Notes under the pieces: model-generated
The model's input: the letters and a program-made list of their open reading frames with translations, nothing else
Told to the model about the DNA's origin: nothing
Databases searched by the model: none
Translations under genes and position numbers: made by a program
DNA from: Sulfuricystis thermophila
Lineage (GTDB): Bacteria > Pseudomonadota > Gammaproteobacteria > Burkholderiales > Rhodocyclaceae
NCBI RefSeq assembly: GCF_004323595.1
Contig: NZ_AP019373.1
Span: 744,001 to 808,000 of the forward strand
Direction: 5' to 3'
DNA length: 64,000 bases
Shown here: positions 1 to 8,733 of the stretch, piece after piece
Numbering within the stretch: the first letter of the stretch is position 1
Layout of the letters: every line of letters starts with the position of its first letter

Positions 1-1
1 T

Positions 2-763
2 GTCGCCAACGACCAGCGCAAGGTGATCTACCAGCAGAGGAACGAGCTGCTCGATGCCGCGGATATTTCCGACACGATTCATGCCATGCGCCAGGGGGTG
101 ATACACGATCTGTTCCGTGAGTTCGTCCCCCCCGAGAGCGTCGAGGAGCAGTGGAACCTGGCCGGCCTCGAAACGGCGCTGGCCGGCGAGCTGGCGCTCA
201 AGCTGCCGGTCGTGCAATGGGTCAAGGATGATCCCAAGCTCAACGACGACGATCTGTTGAAGCGCATCCTCGATGCCGCCGATGCCGCCTATGCGGAGAA
301 GGTGGCGAAGGTGGATCTCGCTGCCTGGCAGGGCTTCGAGCGCAGTGTGATGCTGCAAAGCCTCGACAACCACTGGCGCGAGCATCTCGCCGCACTCGAT
401 CATCTGCGTCAGGGCATCCACCTGCGTGGCTACGCGCAGAAGAATCCGAAGCAGGAATACAAGCGCGAGGCCTTCGAGCTGTTCGAGGCTTTACTGAACA
501 CGGTGCGCAACGAGGTCACGCGTCTGTTGATGACCGTCGAGATTCGCAGCGAAGCGCAGATCGAGGAAGTCGAGCAGACTCATCCGCGGGTCGAGAACGT
601 GCAGTATCACCATGCCGACTACGAAGAAGCGCTCGCCAGCGCGGCCACGGCCGAGAAAAAGCCCCAGCCGCTGGAGCGCGCCTTGCCCAAGGTCGGCAGG
701 AACGACCCCTGCCCCTGCGGTTCCGGCAAGAAGTACAAGCACTGTCACGGCAAGTTGAGTTGA
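2..763 (+). CDS. secA: SecA preprotein translocase ATPase, C-terminal part (5' end outside window)
   Basis: The window opens inside this frame, so only the last ~253 codons are present. SecA is the ATP-driven motor that pushes unfolded preproteins through SecYEG in the inner membrane. The visible part covers the helical scaffold and wing region ([15 protein letters not shown], then [19 protein letters not shown]), a variable acidic linker, and the C-terminal zinc-binding tail [14 protein letters not shown], which in the family binds SecB and lipids. The three cysteines and the histidine of the zinc site are intact. The stop codon overlaps the TTG start proposed for the next gene. Identification is secure; only the N-terminal motor domains are missing from view. 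Confidence 0.97.
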   Translation, partial: VANDQRKVIYQQRNELLDAADISDTIHAMRQGVIHDLFREFVPPESVEEQWNLAGLETALAGELALKLPVVQWVKDDPKLNDDDLLKRILDAADAAYAEKVAKVDLAAWQGFERSVMLQSLDNHWREHLAALDHLRQGIHLRGYAQKNPKQEYKREAFELFEALLNTVRNEVTRLLMTVEIRSEAQIEEVEQTHPRVENVQYHHADYEEALASAATAEKKPQPLERALPKVGRNDPCPCGSGKKYKHCHGKLS

Positions 764-1746
764 ACGAGCTCTCTACCATCGCCGAAGACGGCGGCGACAT
801 CGTCATCCTCGATCAGACGAAGCTGCCGCGCGAGACGACTTATCAGCGGCTGAAGACCTTGGCCGATGCCGCTCATGCGATCCGCTCGATGCAGGTGCGC
901 GGCGCGCCCTTGATCGGCGCCACGGCGGCCTATGGCGTCGCGCTGGGTCTCCGGGAAGGCAAACCGCTCGACGAAATCCTCGCCACGCTTGCTGCGACAC
1001 GGCCGACGGCCGTCAATCTGCATTGGGCGCTGGAGAGGATGCGCCGCGTGCTCGAAAAATCGGCGCTGGCGGAACGGCTCCCGCGCGCCTGGGAAGAGGC
1101 GCGCGCCATCGCTCGCGAGGACCGTGAGGCGAATGCTGCGATCGGGCGGCATGGTCTGGCCGTTCTCGAAGCCATCGTCGAGCGCAAGGGTGCCGTCTCG
1201 GTGATGACCCATTGCAATGCCGGTTGGCTGGCCACCGTCGCCCACGGCACGGCGCTGGCGCCGATCTATGCCGCCCACGCAGCGGGACTCGCCGTGCATG
1301 TCTGGGTTTCCGAAACCCGCCCGCGCAACCAGGGTCGGCTCACCGCCTGGGAACTCGCGCAGTCGCAGGTTCCCCATACGTTCATCGCCGACAATGCTGC
1401 GGGCCTGCTGATGATGCAAGGCAAGGTGGATGTTGTGATCGTCGGCGCCGACCGCATCGCCGCCAATGGCGATACCGCCAACAAGGTCGGCACCTATCTG
1501 AAGGCGCTCGCCGCCCATGCGCACGAGGTGCCGTTCTATGTCGCGGCGCCGGTGTCGACGATCGATTTCGCCTGCCCAAATGGCGCGCAGATCCCGATCG
1601 AGGAGCGTGCCGCGGAGGAATTCGGCGAACTGCACACACCGGTCGCCAACCCGGCCTTCGACATCACGCCGGCCGCACTGATCTCCGGCATCATCACCGA
1701 ACGCGGGATCGTCGCCGCGAATGAGCTCCTGCGACTGAAGCCATGA
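760..1746 (+). CDS. mtnA: S-methyl-5-thioribose-1-phosphate isomerase
   Basis: 328 residues. MtnA converts 5-methylthioribose-1-phosphate (from methylthioadenosine) to the ribulose form in the cytoplasm; members can also act on 5-deoxyribose-1-phosphate. Visible family motifs are [16 protein letters not shown] near residue 45, the catalytic cysteine in [18 protein letters not shown], and the catalytic aspartate in [20 protein letters not shown]. The start is a TTG overlapping the secA stop; no good ATG lies upstream, so the N-terminus is slightly shorter than in many homologues and a few more residues are possible. The 3' end overlaps the next gene by 4 bases, which suggests translational coupling. 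A 25-nt dispersed motif lies inside at 1055-1080. Confidence 0.93.
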   Translation: MNELSTIAEDGGDIVILDQTKLPRETTYQRLKTLADAAHAIRSMQVRGAPLIGATAAYGVALGLREGKPLDEILATLAATRPTAVNLHWALERMRRVLEKSALAERLPRAWEEARAIAREDREANAAIGRHGLAVLEAIVERKGAVSVMTHCNAGWLATVAHGTALAPIYAAHAAGLAVHVWVSETRPRNQGRLTAWELAQSQVPHTFIADNAAGLLMMQGKVDVVIVGADRIAANGDTANKVGTYLKALAAHAHEVPFYVAAPVSTIDFACPNGAQIPIEERAAEEFGELHTPVANPAFDITPAALISGIITERGIVAANELLRLKP

Positions 1747-2372
1747 GCGATCTCGCCGCCGCCGTGCTCGCCACTGCGCGGGCGATGAACGCCTCTGGGA
1801 TCAATCGCGGCGCCGCCGGCAATGTCAGCGCGCGTGACGGGGAGGGTTTCATCATCACGCCGACCGGCATGGCCTATGACCAGTGCATTGCGGCGGACAT
1901 GGTGAAAGTCGGCGCTGACGGCACGGCACAGGGAAGGCGCAGGCCCTCGTCCGAATGGCGTTTCCACCACGACATCTATGCCACCCGGCCAGAGGCCGGG
2001 GCGATCCTCCATGCGCATTCGCCGTTCGCCACCGCGCTCGCCTGCCAGGAACTCGACATCCCGCCTTTTCACTACATGATCGCGCGCTTCGGCGGTGAGA
2101 CGGTGCGCTGTGCGGCTTATGCCACCTTCGGCACGCAGGCGCTTTCCGATGCCATCGTCGCGGCGCTGACCGATCGACGCGCCTGCCTGATGGCGCACCA
2201 CGGCATGGTGGTGTTCGGCGCCGATCTCGACGAGGCCCTGGCGCTGGCGATCGAGTTCGAGGCGCTGTGCGAGCAGTACTGGCGCGTGTTACAGCTCGGC
2301 GCACCGAAGCTTTTGCCGGCCGACGAGATGGCGCGCGTGATCGAGAAGTTCAAGAGCTACGGCAAGCAGTAG
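1743..2372 (+). CDS. Class II aldolase/adducin family protein, probable 5-(methylthio)ribulose-1-phosphate or deoxyribulose-1-phosphate aldolase
   Basis: 209 residues, the usual length for FucA-type class II aldolases. The metal ligands are visible in HAHSPFAT (two His) and MAHHGMVVFG (His), and the acid/base glutamate in SSEWRFHHDIY. The early GINRGAAGNVSAR motif binds the phosphate. It overlaps mtnA (ATGA), so the two are coexpressed. Known pairs of this kind (mtnA plus 'ald2') split methylthioribulose-1-phosphate into dihydroxyacetone phosphate and (methylthio)acetaldehyde without oxygen. The MtnB dehydratase also belongs to this superfamily, so a dehydratase role cannot be excluded from sequence alone. 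No mtnC or mtnD follows, which favours the aldolase reading. Confidence 0.82.
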   Translation: MSDLAAAVLATARAMNASGINRGAAGNVSARDGEGFIITPTGMAYDQCIAADMVKVGADGTAQGRRRPSSEWRFHHDIYATRPEAGAILHAHSPFATALACQELDIPPFHYMIARFGGETVRCAAYATFGTQALSDAIVAALTDRRACLMAHHGMVVFGADLDEALALAIEFEALCEQYWRVLQLGAPKLLPADEMARVIEKFKSYGKQ

Positions 2373-2397
2373 ACCATCGTGGCAGTCGGGCGGTTAC

Positions 2398-2440
2398 GCA
2401 CGAAAGGGCTGCGCAGCGTTGGCGCAGGGCCGCGCACTAC
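2398..2440. repeat. Short dispersed repeat, copy 1 (intergenic)
   Basis: The stretch starting CACGAAAGGGCTGCGCAGCG and running on through TTGGCGCAGGGCCGC recurs nearly identically at 12101-12135. It contains a hairpin (CTGCGCAGCG with GGCGCAG). It fills most of the 101-base gap between the convergent aldolase and nasA genes and may serve as a bidirectional terminator; that role is inference. Confidence 0.6.
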
Positions 2441-2473
2441 CCACGAAGGCCCGCACAACGGGCATCTCGGACA

Positions 2474-5197
2474 TCAGACGGCCATGCCGCTGCCGGACAA
2501 CATGCGCCTGATCTCGGGCACGCAGGAACCGCACGAGGTGCCGCACTTGAGTTTCTCCTGCAGCGTCGCGAGGTCGGCGCCGGCGGCGATTGCGCGCATG
2601 ATTTCATCCTCGCTGACGTCGAGGCAGTTGCAGATCACCTTGCGCGGCGCGGCCGCCGCCACGGGCGGCTCGGCGCGCGGGGCGAAGAGCCAGCGGCGCA
2701 GGGCATCGATGGGCACGCCGTCCTTCATCGCCGCACGCAGCCAGTTTCCCGCTTGGTCCTCGCCGGCGAGCAGGAGGCCGGCCAGCCGTTCGTCCTCGAT
2801 CCTTGCGCGTTTGATCACGTTTTTGGCCGGATCCCGGTAGGCAAGGCAGGCGCCCTCGGGCATCTCCAGCACGCGGGCGATCTGTTCGATGCGCGCGGCG
2901 GGCATCGGCTCGGCCGTTGCCACGCGCAGGGCGACGAGGGGGCGTTCGCGGCCGTCGAGGGTCAGCGTGGCATAGTCAAACCCGGCCAGCAGCGGAGCGA
3001 GTTTCGCGCGCCAGGCCAGCACGGTTTCGTGCGCGTCTGCCGCCAGGCCCGGCGAGCGCAGCGCCACCAGCCGCCACGGTAGGGTGGCCGGCTCGACGCG
3101 CAGCGCGGCGTGCTTGAGTTCGGGCTGCTTCGAGACCGGGTCGAAGGCCGGGATGGTCAGCACGTTGACGCCGTCGTGCGACAGGCTGCGCGCGCCCCAG
3201 TGCATGGCGACGAAGGCCTGCCCCGGGCGCACTTCCTCGCTGGCGGCGACGGGCAGCACGATCTCGCCGCGCCGGCTCTTCACGCGTATCAGCTGGCCTT
3301 CCTGCCAGCCGCGGCGGTTTAGGTCGGAGGGGTGCAAATGGATGCGCGGCTCGGGCTCGTGGCTGTAGAGGCGCGGCACGCGGCCGGTGCGGCTCATGCC
3401 GTGCCACTGGTCGCGCAGGCGGCCGGTGATGAGGCGGAAGGGATGGCGGGCGTCGGGCGCCTCGGCGGTGAGGCGCGTGTCGATGGGAATGAACTTCGCC
3501 TTACCGTCGGGGAAGGCGAAGTGGTGGTCGGCGTAGAGGCGCTGCGTGCCTTTGTTCTCGATCACAGGCCACTGTAACGGGCCGAGCTGGTCGAGCGCAT
3601 CGTGTGACAGAGTGCTGATGTCGAGATCGCGGCCCAAAGTCGTTTTGACGTACTCGGCGAAGACCTCTTCGACCGAATGGAAGTCAAAGCGTGCCGTCCT
3701 GCCAGCGCCGATTTTTTTAGAAAGCTTGAGTGCAAAGTCGCGGGCAATGCGCCAGTCGGCGCGGGCCTCTCCGGGTGGAGGCACGGCGGCGCGCACGCGC
3801 GAAATGCGGCGCTCGGAGTTGGTGACGGTGCCGTCCTTCTCTCCCCAGGTCGCGGCGGGGAGCAGCAGGTCGGCATAAGCGGCGGTCTCGGTGTCGGCCC
3901 AGGCATCCTGCACCACGACGAACTCGGCGTTGGTCAGCGCCTGTTTCACTTTCGCGAGGTCGGGCAGCGACTGGGACGGGTTGGTGCAGGCGATCCACAC
4001 CGCCTTGATGCTGCCTTCGGCAAGTGCGTCAAACATTTCCACGGCTGTTTTGCCGGGACGATCGGGCAAGGCGGGAATGCCCCACAGCGCGGCCAGCTCG
4101 GCACGGTCGGCGGGATTGTTGATGTCGCGGTGGCCGGGCAGAAGATTGGCCATCGTACCGGTTTCGCGTCCTCCCATGGCATTGGGCTGGCCGGTGAGCG
4201 AGAAGGGGCCCATACCGGGTTTGCCGATCTTGCCGGTGGCCAGATGCAGGTGGATGAGTGCGGCGCCATTGGCAGTGCCGTGGATCGACTGATTGAGACC
4301 CTGGCACCAGAAGGAGAGCGGGGCTTTCGCGTGGCCGAACATGCGAGCGGCGGTGACGATTTCCTCGGGCTTCAAGCCGCAGGCGGCGGCAACGGCACCA
4401 GGGGTGAGTTCGGCAAGCTGCGCGCGCAATGCGTCGAATCCGCAGGTGTGCGCCTGGATGAAGGCGTTGTCGGCCAGTCCCTCCCAGAGCAGCACGTGGA
4501 GCATGGCCGAATAGAGTAGGGCATCGCTGCCAGGAAGGATCGCCAGGTGCAGGGAGGATGAAGCGGCGGTGTCGGTGCGGCGCGGGTCGACGACGATCAG
4601 CTTGAGATCGGGATTCTTCTCACGCGCGGCCTCGATGCGACGGAAGACGATGGGGTGGGCATAGGCGGTGTTCGAACCGGCGATCAGGATCAGATCGGCC
4701 AGATCGATATCCTCGTAACAACAGGGTACCGCGTCGCTACCCAATGTGGCTTTGTAAGCGGCAACCGCCGAGGACATGCACAGGCGCGAGTTGGAGTCGA
4801 TGTTGTTGGTGCCGACCAGCGCGCGCGCCAGCTTGTTGAAGACGTAGTAGTCCTCGGTCAGGAGCTGGCCGGAGACGTAGAAGGCGACGGCGTCCGGGCC
4901 GTGCTCATGGATGATCGCGGCGAAACGCTCGGTCGCGACCTCCAGCGCGTTGTCCCAGGAAGTCGGCGCCGGCAGGACGGTGCGGCTCTCGCGCAGCAGC
5001 GGTACGGTGGCCCGCCCCGTACGCACGGCCGAAAGATGTAGGGTGTTGCCCTTCGAGCAGAGCTTGCCGAAATTGGCCGGATGATCGGGGTCGCCCCGCA
5101 CGCCGACGATCCTGTCGCCGGCGGCCTGGACGATGACGCCGCAGCCGGTGCCGCAGTAGCAGCAGACGCTGCGCGTCTCGGTCAAAGTGCGATCCAT
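2474..5197 (-). CDS. nasA: Assimilatory nitrate reductase, molybdopterin catalytic subunit with C-terminal [2Fe-2S] domain
   Basis: 907 residues. It reduces nitrate to nitrite in the cytoplasm for nitrogen assimilation. The N-terminal [4Fe-4S] ligands are in SVCCYCGTGCGV with the fourth Cys in GKLCSKGNTLH; the molybdopterin guanine dinucleotide domains follow. The last ~60 residues are a BFD-like [2Fe-2S] domain (ICNCLDVSEDEI and CGTSCGSCVPEI), as in the NasA type that takes electrons internally. The frame is open further upstream, but those codons lie inside nirD; the ATG at 5197 leaves a 16-base overlap with nirD and begins MDRTLTETRSVCCYCG as in homologues. The in-frame peptide KKIGAGRTA (3691-3718) comes from a dispersed 25-nt motif. 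Confidence 0.95.
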   Translation of the reverse strand: MDRTLTETRSVCCYCGTGCGVIVQAAGDRIVGVRGDPDHPANFGKLCSKGNTLHLSAVRTGRATVPLLRESRTVLPAPTSWDNALEVATERFAAIIHEHGPDAVAFYVSGQLLTEDYYVFNKLARALVGTNNIDSNSRLCMSSAVAAYKATLGSDAVPCCYEDIDLADLILIAGSNTAYAHPIVFRRIEAAREKNPDLKLIVVDPRRTDTAASSSLHLAILPGSDALLYSAMLHVLLWEGLADNAFIQAHTCGFDALRAQLAELTPGAVAAACGLKPEEIVTAARMFGHAKAPLSFWCQGLNQSIHGTANGAALIHLHLATGKIGKPGMGPFSLTGQPNAMGGRETGTMANLLPGHRDINNPADRAELAALWGIPALPDRPGKTAVEMFDALAEGSIKAVWIACTNPSQSLPDLAKVKQALTNAEFVVVQDAWADTETAAYADLLLPAATWGEKDGTVTNSERRISRVRAAVPPPGEARADWRIARDFALKLSKKIGAGRTARFDFHSVEEVFAEYVKTTLGRDLDISTLSHDALDQLGPLQWPVIENKGTQRLYADHHFAFPDGKAKFIPIDTRLTAEAPDARHPFRLITGRLRDQWHGMSRTGRVPRLYSHEPEPRIHLHPSDLNRRGWQEGQLIRVKSRRGEIVLPVAASEEVRPGQAFVAMHWGARSLSHDGVNVLTIPAFDPVSKQPELKHAALRVEPATLPWRLVALRSPGLAADAHETVLAWRAKLAPLLAGFDYATLTLDGRERPLVALRVATAEPMPAARIEQIARVLEMPEGACLAYRDPAKNVIKRARIEDERLAGLLLAGEDQAGNWLRAAMKDGVPIDALRRWLFAPRAEPPVAAAAPRKVICNCLDVSEDEIMRAIAAGADLATLQEKLKCGTSCGSCVPEIRRMLSGSGMAV
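3691..3718 (-). repeat. Dispersed 25-nt motif inside nasA
   Basis: Plus strand reads GTGCCGTCCT followed by GCCAGCGCCGATTTTTTT. On the coding strand it is read K-I-G-A-G-R-T-A. The same motif recurs in at least eleven genes and several intergenic sites of the window. Confidence 0.7.
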
Positions 5198-5490
5198 ACC
5201 ATCCCGCCTTCGACCTTGGTCGGATAAACCCTTGCGCAGCCCTTGTCCGGCGCGACCGCCTCGCCGTTTTCGAGCTGAATCTTCCAGGCGTGAAGCGGGC
5301 AGGTGACCACCTTGCCGGCCACGAGTCCTTGCGACAGCGGGCCGCCTTTGTGGGGACACTTGTCATGCAGGGCGAAGACTTCGTCATCGGCGGTGCGAAA
5401 CACCGCGATCGTGCCGCTTGCGCTGTTTACCTGGCGGCTGCCGAGGCGGGGGATTTCGTCCAGGGGACAGACTTTTTTCCACTCGTTCAT
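5182..5490 (-). CDS. nirD: Nitrite reductase (NADH) small subunit, Rieske-type
   Basis: 102 residues, normal for the short NirD form. It is the small subunit of the cytoplasmic assimilatory NADH-nitrite reductase. The Rieske-fold region is visible as DKCPHKGGPLSQG and VVTCPLHAWKIQL, so here both Cys-X-His pairs that could ligate a [2Fe-2S] cluster (CPH and CPLH) are retained. It starts directly after the nirB stop with no gap and overlaps nasA by 16 bases, so the three reductase genes are translated as a block. Confidence 0.95.
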   Translation of the reverse strand: MNEWKKVCPLDEIPRLGSRQVNSASGTIAVFRTADDEVFALHDKCPHKGGPLSQGLVAGKVVTCPLHAWKIQLENGEAVAPDKGCARVYPTKVEGGMVWIAL

Positions 5491-7926
5491 TCAGACCACC
5501 TCCAGTGCGACATATTCTGCGGGCTGCTTCACCGCCGCCGACCAAGGGTCTTCGTAGCCTTGCAGGGCGTAGAGCAGGCGCTCGTAGAGTTCGGCACGGC
5601 GGTCGGGATCGTCGACGACCTGTGCCTTGACGTAGTCGAGACCGACGCGGGCGACGTAGTGGCAGGTGCGCTCCAGATACCAGCCTTCCTCACGGTAGAG
5701 CTGCAGGAAGGCACCAGCGAATTCGAGCACCTCGGCATCCGATTTCACCTTGCAGAGAAACTGGGCGACCTCGGTCTTGATGCCGCCGTTGCCGGCGATA
5801 TAGATCTCGTAGCCCGAGTCCACCCCGATCACGCCGACGTCCTTGATGCCCGCTTCGGCACAGTTGCGCGGGCAGCCGGACACCGCGAGTTTCACTTTAT
5901 GTGGCGCCCACATGCCGAACAACATTTTTTCCAGCTTGACGCCCATGTCCATCGAGCGCTGAGTGCCGAAGCGGCAGTGCTCGGCACCGACGCAGGTTTT
6001 CACCGTGCGGATCGACTTGCCGTAGGCGTGGCCGGAAACGAGACCGGCCTTGCCGAGATCGGCCCAAACTTTGGGGAGATCCTCCTTGCGGATTCCCAGC
6101 AGATCGATGCGTGCGCCGCCGGTCATCTTCACGGTCGGCACCTGGTATTTTTCCGCCACGTCGGCGATCACGCGCAGTTCGGCCGGCGTGGTGAGACCGC
6201 CCCACATGCGCGGCACGACGCTGAAGGTGCCGTCCTTCTGGATGTTGGCGTGGGCACGCTCGTTGATGAAGCGGGATTGTGGATCATCCTCGGCCTCGTG
6301 CGGCCAGGTAGAGATCAGGTAGTAGTTGAGGGCCGGGCGGCAGGTGGCGCAGCCGTTGGGCGTCTTCCAGCCGAGCTCACGCATCACGGCGGGAATCGAC
6401 AACAGCTTCTTGTCGCGGATTGCGGCCCGCACGACGCCGTGCGAATGTTCGGTGCAGCCGCAGACCGGCTTGTCGTGGGTATCGGCCGGCTGGTAGGCGC
6501 CGCCGACGGTGGAGGCGAGGATCTGCTCGACCAGGCCGGTGCAGGAGCCGCAGGAACTGGAGGCCTTGGTGTGCTTGCGCACGTCCTCCAGCGTGAACAG
6601 GCCGTGGGTCTTGATCGCCTTGACGATGTCGCCCTTGCAGACGCCGTTGCAGCCACAGACCTCGGCCTCGTCTGGCATCGCGGCGGCCCTGTTTTGGCCG
6701 GCGTGACCCGCATCGCCGACGTGGTGGCTGCCGAACATCAGGTGGTCGCGAATGTCGGCGATGTTCTGCCGGTCCTTCAAAAGCTGGAAATACCAGGCGC
6801 CGTCGCCGGTGTCGCCGTAGAGCACGGCACCGGCGAGCGTGTCACCCTTGATCACCAGCTTCTTGTAGATCCCGGCAGCGGGATCGGCCAGCACGATCTC
6901 CTCGCTACCTTCGCCGCCCATGAAATCGCCGGCCGAGAATACGTCGATGCCCGTGACCTTGAGTTTGGTCGAGGTCACCGAGCCGGTATAGCGGCCGATG
7001 CCGATGCGCGCCAGGTGGTTCGCGCAAACCTTGGCCTGCTCGAACAGCGGGGCGACCAGACCATAGGTGACGCCACGATGTTCGACGCATTCGCCCACCG
7101 CATAGATTTTCGGATCATAGGTTTGCATCGTGTCGGAAACGACGATGCCGCGCTGGCAATGGAGGCCGGCGTTTTGCGCAAGCACGATGTTCGGGCGAAT
7201 GCCGACGGCCATGACCACGAGATCGGCGGGGATGCTCGTGCCGTCGTTGAAACGAACGGCGGCGACGCGCCCCGATTCACCGGCGACCAGCTCGGAAGTC
7301 TGCTTGCCGAGCAGGAACTTCAAGCCCTTGTTTTCGAGAGACTTCTGCAGCAGGTCGGCGGCGGTCTTGTCGAGCTGGCGCTCCATGATCCAGTCGGCCA
7401 GGTGCACCACGGTCACGTCCATGCCGCGCAGCGCGAGGCCGTTGGCGGCTTCCAGCCCGAGCAGGCCGGCGCCGATGACGACGGCATGGCTGTAATGCTT
7501 GGCGGCCTCGATCATCGCCTCGGTGTCGGCGATGTCCCGGTAGGCGATCACGCCCGGCAGGTCCTTGCCCGGCACCGGCAGGATGAAGGGCGAGGAGCCG
7601 GTGGCCAGCAGCAGTCTGTCGTAGCTGGCCTCGGTGCCGTCGGCGGCGATTACCTTCTGGGCCTTGCGGTCGATCTTCACGACCTGCTTGCCGAGATGCA
7701 GGGTGATGCCGTTGTCGCGGTACCAGGCGAGGTCGTTGAGGACGATGTCGTCGAATTTCGTTTCGCCTGCCAGCACCGGCGAGAGCATGATGCGGTTGTA
7801 ATTGGGGTGCGGCTCGGCGCCAAACACCGTGATGTCGTAGAGATCGGGGGCGAGCTTCAAGAGCTCCTCGAGGGTACGGCAGCCAGCCATGCCGTTGCCG
7901 ACCATCACCAGTTTCTGTTTCTTCAT
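5491..7926 (-). CDS. nirB: Nitrite reductase (NADH) large subunit
   Basis: 811 residues. It reduces nitrite to ammonium with NADH, six electrons, in the cytoplasm. Domains in order: FAD/NADH pyridine nucleotide-disulfide domain (VGNGMAGCRTLEELL at the start, ATGSSPFILPVPG, VIGAGLLGLEAANGLALRG), a BFD-like [2Fe-2S] domain (CGCNGVCKGDIVKAI with SSCGSCTG), a second similar cysteine set (CGCTEHSHG with NGCATCRPAL), then the sulfite/nitrite reductase domain. The sirohaem-[4Fe-4S] ligands are CVGAEHCRFG and CPRNCAEAG. The start 11 bases after nrtD fits the operon nrtA-nrtB-nrtD-nirB-nirD-nasA. Confidence 0.96.
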   Translation of the reverse strand: MKKQKLVMVGNGMAGCRTLEELLKLAPDLYDITVFGAEPHPNYNRIMLSPVLAGETKFDDIVLNDLAWYRDNGITLHLGKQVVKIDRKAQKVIAADGTEASYDRLLLATGSSPFILPVPGKDLPGVIAYRDIADTEAMIEAAKHYSHAVVIGAGLLGLEAANGLALRGMDVTVVHLADWIMERQLDKTAADLLQKSLENKGLKFLLGKQTSELVAGESGRVAAVRFNDGTSIPADLVVMAVGIRPNIVLAQNAGLHCQRGIVVSDTMQTYDPKIYAVGECVEHRGVTYGLVAPLFEQAKVCANHLARIGIGRYTGSVTSTKLKVTGIDVFSAGDFMGGEGSEEIVLADPAAGIYKKLVIKGDTLAGAVLYGDTGDGAWYFQLLKDRQNIADIRDHLMFGSHHVGDAGHAGQNRAAAMPDEAEVCGCNGVCKGDIVKAIKTHGLFTLEDVRKHTKASSSCGSCTGLVEQILASTVGGAYQPADTHDKPVCGCTEHSHGVVRAAIRDKKLLSIPAVMRELGWKTPNGCATCRPALNYYLISTWPHEAEDDPQSRFINERAHANIQKDGTFSVVPRMWGGLTTPAELRVIADVAEKYQVPTVKMTGGARIDLLGIRKEDLPKVWADLGKAGLVSGHAYGKSIRTVKTCVGAEHCRFGTQRSMDMGVKLEKMLFGMWAPHKVKLAVSGCPRNCAEAGIKDVGVIGVDSGYEIYIAGNGGIKTEVAQFLCKVKSDAEVLEFAGAFLQLYREEGWYLERTCHYVARVGLDYVKAQVVDDPDRRAELYERLLYALQGYEDPWSAAVKQPAEYVALEVV

Positions 7927-7937
7927 TTCTTTCTCCG

Positions 7938-8732
7938 TCAGGCCGCCAGCGGGTGGGACTGCTTGGCGTAGAGAAACTCGATCACCGCCGAGCGGTATTC
8001 CATGTACTTCGGGTCGTGGGCGAGGCTCAGGCGCTCGCGCGGGCGCGGCAGGTCGACCCTCAGGATTTCGCCGATGGTCGCGGCCGGGCCGTTGGTCATC
8101 ATCACGATGCGATCGGAGAGCAACACCGCCTCATCGACGTCGTGGGTGACCATCACCACCGTGGCCTTGGTCGCGTCGCAGATCTTCATCAGCTCGTCTT
8201 GTAGCCGGGCGCGGGTGAGGGCGTCGAGCGCGCCGAAGGGTTCGTCCATCAAGAGCACCTTCGGCTCCATCGCCAGGGCTCTTGCGATCCCCACGCGCTG
8301 CTTCATGCCGCCGGAAATCTCGCCCGGATACTTGTGCAGGGCGTGGCCGAGGCCGACCATTTCGAGCATTTTCGTCGTGCGTTCTTTGAGGCGTGCCTTC
8401 GGCTCGTTGGCGGCGAAGACACGCTCGACGGCGAGATAGACATTCTCGAAGCAGGTGAGCCAGGGCAGCAGGCTATGGTTTTGGAACACCACCGCGCGTT
8501 CCGGGCCGGGGCCGGCGATTTCGCGGTTGGCGCAGAGTATCGCGCCGGCGGTCGGCTTGGTCAGACCGGCGATCAGGTTGAGCAGCGTGGATTTACCGCA
8601 GCCCGAGTGGCCGATCAGGGAGACGAACTCGCCCTGCCGGATGTTGAGGTCGATGTCGCGCAGGGCGACGAACTTGCCCTTCTGGGTGTCGAAGGACATG
8701 CCGACTTTTTCAACTTGCACGAACTTTTCCAT
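7938..8732 (-). CDS. nrtD: Nitrate ABC transporter, ATP-binding protein
   Basis: 264 residues. It powers nitrate/nitrite import. Walker A is GHSGCGKSTLLNLIAG, the signature is EISGGMKQRVGIARAL, Walker B is VLLMDEPFGALDAL, and the switch histidine is in VVMVTHDVDEAVLLSDRI. It is the short NrtD/SsuB/TauB type without a fused solute-binding domain (unlike cyanobacterial NrtC). The gene begins one base after the permease stop. Substrate assignment rests on the NrtA neighbour and the nitrate/nitrite reductase operon. Confidence 0.93.
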   Translation of the reverse strand: MEKFVQVEKVGMSFDTQKGKFVALRDIDLNIRQGEFVSLIGHSGCGKSTLLNLIAGLTKPTAGAILCANREIAGPGPERAVVFQNHSLLPWLTCFENVYLAVERVFAANEPKARLKERTTKMLEMVGLGHALHKYPGEISGGMKQRVGIARALAMEPKVLLMDEPFGALDALTRARLQDELMKICDATKATVVMVTHDVDEAVLLSDRIVMMTNGPAATIGEILRVDLPRPRERLSLAHDPKYMEYRSAVIEFLYAKQSHPLAA

Positions 8733-8733
8733 T

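Noticed and set aside
5198-5359. Longer start for nasA
   Set aside because: These codons overlap nirD and encode an Arg-rich stretch absent from nitrate reductases; the ATG at 5197 matches the family start.
5290-7971. 893-codon open frame on the plus strand opposite nirB
   Set aside because: It is the antisense shadow of nirB/nirD in high-G+C DNA; the minus-strand protein has all NirB cofactor motifs and this one has none.
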